Below are positions 60,210-64,000 of a stretch of 64,000 nt of DNA, in pieces. Within the stretch, counting starts at the first letter, position 1. The number at the start of each line of letters is the position of its first letter. The notes under the pieces were generated by a model that was not told the DNA's origin, did not search any database, and saw only the letters and a program-made list of their open reading frames with translations. The stretch comes from Gammaproteobacteria bacterium (GTDB taxonomy: Bacteria; Pseudomonadota; Gammaproteobacteria; SZUA-140), in NCBI GenBank assembly GCA_016716465.1, contig JADJWH010000001.1:806001-870000 (forward strand). The letters run 5' to 3'. Both the position numbers and the translations under genes were made by a program.

Positions 60210-61280
60210 CTAAAACAGGCTCATTTGCGGACCGGCCGGTTTCCTGAACAGGGAACAGTCGAGCTCCGTCAGTGCGCCATAGCCGAACTTCTTCGCGGCC
60301 AGCCGGAAGCGCTGTCCGATCATGTCGGCGTATTCGCCCGAGCCACGCATGCGCGTGCCGAATTCCGACTGATAGTCCTTGCCGCCGCGCGTCTCCTGCA
60401 GGCGGCTCATGACATGCGCGGCCTTGAGCGGTTCGTGCGTGACGAGCCAGTCGCGAAAGATCTCCTTCAATTCCCATGGAAGGCGCAGCAGCACATAGCC
60501 GGCGGCGCGCGCGCCTGCCTCACGCGCCTGGCCGAGAATGTCCTCCAGCTCGGTATCGGTGAGCACCGGGATCAGCGGCGCCACCAGCACGGTGACCGGT
60601 ACGCCGGCGGCGCTGAGCGTGCGAATAACCTCCAGCCGGCGCTGCGGCGCTGCGGCGCGCGGCTCCAGCCGTCGCGCGAGGTCGCGCCGCAGCGTGGTCA
60701 CCGACACGGCGACACCGACCAGGTTCCGCCGGGCCGCCTCGCCCAGCAGGTCGAGATCGCGCTCGATCAGGGCGGACTTGGTCACGATGCTGAACGGGTG
60801 GCGGGCTTCCAGCAGCACCTCGAGGATGCGCCGCGTCAGGCCCAGGCGCCGCTCCACCGGCTGGTAGGCGTCGGTGATGATGCCGACCGCGATCGGCGCA
60901 CATTCATAGCGCGGCGCGGCGAGTTCCTTGCGCAGCAGGTCGGGCGCGTCGGGCTTATAGAACAGCCGGCTCTCGAAGTCGAGCCCGGGTGACAGGTCGA
61001 GGTAGGCGTGGGTCGGTCGCGCGAAGCAATAGACACAGCCGTGCTCGCAGCCGCGATAGGGATTGATCGAACGGTCAAAGCCGACATCGGGCGAGCTGTT
61101 GTAGCTGATCACGCTGCGGCTGGCGTCCACTGTCAGCGTGGTGGCCAGCGGTTCCAGCGGGGCGTCGAGGCTGCCCCAGCCGTCATCGACCTCCGCGCGC
61201 GCAGTCATACCGTAACGGTTGTCGGGGCTCAGCGTGGCGCCGCGCCCGGATTGCCTGCGTTCAGGGTGACCGGTCTTCAT
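60210..61280 (-). CDS. PA0069-family radical SAM protein
   Basis: A 356-aa radical SAM enzyme. The 4Fe-4S motif is in SINPYRGCEHGCVYCFARPT with CxxxCxxC; it also has ESRLFYKPDAPDLLRKELA and VTTLRRDLARRLEP. Similar to SPL-like and PA0069 proteins, whose reaction is unknown. The start at 61280 (MKTGHPERRQSGRGA) is chosen from family similarity and could be the longer form to 61319. Confidence 0.92.
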   Translation of the reverse strand: MKTGHPERRQSGRGATLSPDNRYGMTARAEVDDGWGSLDAPLEPLATTLTVDASRSVISYNSSPDVGFDRSINPYRGCEHGCVYCFARPTHAYLDLSPGLDFESRLFYKPDAPDLLRKELAAPRYECAPIAVGIITDAYQPVERRLGLTRRILEVLLEARHPFSIVTKSALIERDLDLLGEAARRNLVGVAVSVTTLRRDLARRLEPRAAAPQRRLEVIRTLSAAGVPVTVLVAPLIPVLTDTELEDILGQAREAGARAAGYVLLRLPWELKEIFRDWLVTHEPLKAAHVMSRLQETRGGKDYQSEFGTRMRGSGEYADMIGQRFRLAAKKFGYGALTELDCSLFRKPAGPQMSLF

Positions 61281-61547
61281 CCGGACAAGATACGCGCGCC
61301 CCGGGCACCCGGCAACCAATCAGACTTCACATAATGTTTAACTCACATCATATTATTTATAAAAAATAAAATAGAATTCTTCCAGCTCTGTGAAGGGGCC
61401 CGTGCGCGCCTTTGTCCGGCACACGGCGTGCGGCCCGCCACCGCGCTGGCACGCGGCGCATTAAATCCGCCCGCGCGGATGTCGATATCAGACAAGGAGG
61501 AATCAAAAATTTCACATCGACGGGCATAGACTTCGGAGGTAACACCA

Positions 61548-61727
61548 ATGACGGATATGTTGATCGAGGCGGTGTTCATGGCGTTCGTCGTCGGCGGTAT
61601 CGTCGGCGCGGTGATCGCACTGAGCCTCAAATCCAGCAAGGCCTGGGGCGAGCAACACGACGCGGATGATACCGGAGACCTCCAGCCGCTGCGCATTCGC
61701 AGCGAACGGCCGCGTTACCGCCGCTGA
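61548..61727 (+). CDS. Small single-membrane-helix protein (59 aa)
   Basis: A perfect GGAGG site at good spacing precedes ATG 61548. The protein MTDMLIEAVFMAFVVGGIVG and AVIALSLKSSKAWGEQHDAD has one membrane helix (about residues 5-27) and an acidic then basic tail (QPLRIRSERPRYRR). It is too short for a standard length cut-off. Its end is 85 bases from the reductase gene's restored stop. No family recognised. Confidence 0.6.
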   Translation: MTDMLIEAVFMAFVVGGIVGAVIALSLKSSKAWGEQHDADDTGDLQPLRIRSERPRYRR

Positions 61728-61812
61728 TCACTACCGACAGGTGTGATCGCTGCTCCGGAAACGTTCGGCGCGGATGCGCGGCTGCCCCCCGGCCGCTCGA
61801 CATGCTTGCGCA

Positions 61813-62815
61813 TCAGTCCGCAATCTCGAGCACGATCTTGCCACGGGTGTGCCCCTGCTCGATGAGCCGGTGCGCCTCGGCGGCCCACTCCAGCGGCAGG
61901 ACGCGCGCGACGTCGATTTTTAACGAACCCTCCTCGCACCACTCCCGGCAACGATCCAGCATCTCCCCCCTGACGCCGTCGCGCGTCCATCAGTCCGCGC
62001 AACATCGGGATCAGCATGAACTCGAAACCGACGCGCAGGTTACGGTTGCGCGCCTCGCGCCACGCCACATCCGTGCCGGGATCGAGCAGGGTGATCAGAT
62101 CGCCATAGTGCGCAACGGCCTCGATGGTGCGGCGGAATACCTCGCCACCCACGGTATCGAGCGCCACATCCACGCCCCGCCCGCCGGTCCATTCATTGAC
62201 CGCCGACACGAAGTCGCGCTCTGAATAGACGATTGCCTCGTCCGCGCCCAGGCTGCGCGCGTAAGCAGCCTTGTCCGGATTGCCCACGGTGACGCAGACG
62301 CGGGCCCCAGCGCGCCGCGCGAGCTGGATCGCGACGTGGCCAACCCCACCGGTGCCGCCGTGGATTAGCACAGATTGCCCCGCGCGCAGATGCGCGCGAT
62401 CGAACAAAGCCTCCCATGCCGTGATCAGCACCAGCGGAGCCGCGGCGGCCTCGGTGAAATTCAGTGCCGCCGGTTTCGGTCGCGCCACATCCTGATCGAT
62501 GACCTTGTACTCGGCATAGCACCCCGGGTCACCGCCGGCACCGCCGTCGCAGAACCAGACCTCGTCGCCCGCCTTGAAGCGCGTCACCGCCGCGCCAGTC
62601 TCGACGACATAGCCGGCGCCGTCACAGCCGAGCACCGCGGGCAGCGCGCCGGGGAAGTACAAGCCGCGATGGCGCATCTTGGTATCGACGGGATTCACTC
62701 CCGCCGCGCGCAACCGCACCTTGATCTGCGTCGGCACGGCAATCTCCGGTTCCGGAATCTCCCGGTACTCCAGTACATCGGGTTCACCCACTGCCGTCAT
62801 TACCACTGCCTTCAT
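61813..62815 (-). CDS. Quinone oxidoreductase/zinc-type ADH family protein (frameshifted)
   Basis: An NADPH:quinone reductase-like MDR protein: [60 protein letters not shown] (nucleotide site) and [15 protein letters not shown]. After about residue 285 the frame changes at a run of six C (61965-61970 on the plus strand). One base fewer restores [40 protein letters not shown] and KIVLEIAD with a stop at 61813. The unshifted frame runs on to 61715 with unrelated sequence. It is a pseudogene or a sequencing error. Confidence 0.85.
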
Positions 62816-62970
62816 CTCATCGCCCCCCGATGTCTGACCAACCCCATATCCCACGCAAGGCCAGCAGGAATATTTTCGTTGCAACCGTCTCCCGATTTTG
62901 CCATGGTAACTCCCAAAACCACAGGGAAGGGCTCAATTCCGTTCCCTTATTGCAGAACGAGGGAATAGTA

Positions 62971-64000
62971 ATGGTATTGAGCTCCATCCGTGAATTTCTG
63001 CGCCTGGAATCGGCCAGCGGCATCCTGCTGCTGGTCGCCGCCGTGCTGGCCATGATCGCTGAAAATTCCGCCGCCCATTCGCTCTACGGGGCCCTGCTAG
63101 GTACGCCCGTGGAGATCCGCATCGGCGCTTTCCAGATCGCCAAACCCTTGCTGCTGTGGGTCAATGACGGCCTTATGGCAGTCTTCTTCTTTCTCGTCGG
63201 GCTTGAACTGAAACGCGAGATACTGCAGGGTGAACTGTCCGACCGCTCACAGATCACGCTGCCACTGGTCGCGGCTATCGGCGGGATGGCGGTACCCGCG
63301 CTGATCTACATTGGACTGAATCATGACAACGCGACGGCCCTCAACGGCTGGGCGATTCCCACGGCCACCGACATCGCCTTCGCCCTCGGCGTGCTGTCGC
63401 TGCTGGGCGACCGCGTCCCCACCGCGCTGAAGCTGTTCCTGATGACACTGGCCATCATCGATGACATCGGTGCGATCATCATCATCGCCCTCTTCTATAC
63501 CGAAGGACTCTCCACCACCTCCCTGCTCGTGGCGCTCGCTGCTTTCAGCGTCCTGTTCCTGATGAACAAGCGCGGCGTGATCAGTATTTTCCCGTATATC
63601 GCGGTGGGTCTGATCCTGTGGGTGGCGGTGCTGAAGTCCGGCGTGCATGCCACATTGGCCGGTGTGGTGCTGGCCCTGTTCATCCCGCTCAGGACAGGTC
63701 AACCTAGTCCCTCGCCACTCGAGCAGCTCGAACATGACCTCCACCCCACCGTCGCCTACGGGATCCTGCCTCTGTTCGCCTTCATGAATACCGGGGTGTC
63801 ACTCGAAGGCCTCTCACTAGACTCCTTCACACAAGGTGTCCCGCTGGGCATCGCGCTAGGCCTTTTTGTGGGCAAGCAGATCGGCGTGTTCGGGTTCTCC
63901 TGGCTGACCATCAAGCTGGGGGTCGCGCGCCTGCCCGAGAACTGCGGCTGGTCGGCCCTCTACGGCGTCTCGCTGCTGTGCGGAATCGGCTTCACGATGA
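62971..64000 (+). CDS. nhaA: Na+/H+ antiporter NhaA, C-terminus beyond window
   Basis: Start of the inner-membrane antiporter that expels Na+ in exchange for protons. The first 343 residues are in the window. Visible blocks: [40 protein letters not shown], and the [20 protein letters not shown] segment with its Asp pair further on in [20 protein letters not shown] (the Na+/Li+ site). A good GAGGGA ribosome-binding site precedes ATG 62971. Confidence 0.95.
   Translation, partial: MVLSSIREFLRLESASGILLLVAAVLAMIAENSAAHSLYGALLGTPVEIRIGAFQIAKPLLLWVNDGLMAVFFFLVGLELKREILQGELSDRSQITLPLVAAIGGMAVPALIYIGLNHDNATALNGWAIPTATDIAFALGVLSLLGDRVPTALKLFLMTLAIIDDIGAIIIIALFYTEGLSTTSLLVALAAFSVLFLMNKRGVISIFPYIAVGLILWVAVLKSGVHATLAGVVLALFIPLRTGQPSPSPLEQLEHDLHPTVAYGILPLFAFMNTGVSLEGLSLDSFTQGVPLGIALGLFVGKQIGVFGFSWLTIKLGVARLPENCGWSALYGVSLLCGIGFTM

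Overview
The window is a GC-rich gammaproteobacterial chromosome segment. Three things support this: the uvrC-pgsA-tRNA(Gly-Cys-Leu) order known from E. coli, a fabA/fabB pair, and a gammaproteobacterial-type dif site at 7490-7517. A group 3b [NiFe] hydrogenase and several families common in sulfur-oxidising Chromatiales-like bacteria (DUF1631, DUF3187, DUF3943) fit a chemolithotrophic or facultative relative. The genus is inference only. Dif places the window at the replication terminus.

Layout. 1-5.3 kb: signalling and outer-membrane cluster (sensor kinase, periplasmic binding protein, TonB receptor, LuxR-type regulator), all on the minus strand. 5.3-8.1 kb: AT-rich accessory stretch with structured non-coding DNA, a terminator, small hypothetical genes, a frameshifted AT-rich gene carrying a GC-rich insert, a filamentous-phage-type DNA-binding protein, and dif. 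8.17-8.79 kb: tRNA-Leu(UAA) interrupted by a 251-nt group I intron, tRNA-Cys and tRNA-Gly. 8.8-15.5 kb: pgsA, uvrC, a uracil-DNA glycosylase, an HPF/cold-shock fusion, a RelA-type (p)ppGpp enzyme and Rsd. 15.5-27.7 kb: hydrogenase structural genes and protease on the minus strand, facing hypC-hypA-hypD and hypF-hypE on the plus strand. A universal stress protein, Pcm, pterin dehydratase and dodecin lie between them; no hypB is seen. 28.2-47.1 kb: mostly minus-strand genes, including an HDOD protein, HrpA, a solute-binding lipoprotein with an ankyrin protein, rhodanese, an ABC exporter, FabB/FabA, a 63-aa bacterial histone-fold protein, a divergent SelO-like protein, a DUF1631/PilZ-like protein, a Spy-like protein and BolA. 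47.2-51.3 kb (plus strand): Hsp20 with a sigma-32-like promoter, a NarL-type two-component pair and csrA. 51.3-62.8 kb: two orphan ParA ATPases, an HDAC-family hydrolase, a secreted peroxiredoxin, DUF3187 and DUF3943 proteins, Fe-ADH, ABM monooxygenase, an HExxH protein, a radical-SAM protein and a frameshifted quinone reductase. The end is the start of nhaA.

The most notable items are the self-splicing-type intron in the leuZ-position tRNA, the dif site beside phage-like DNA, the histone-fold protein, the SelO homologue apparently lacking its ATP-binding lysine, and a RelA-class synthetase (EXDD motif) that keeps an intact HD hydrolase signature.
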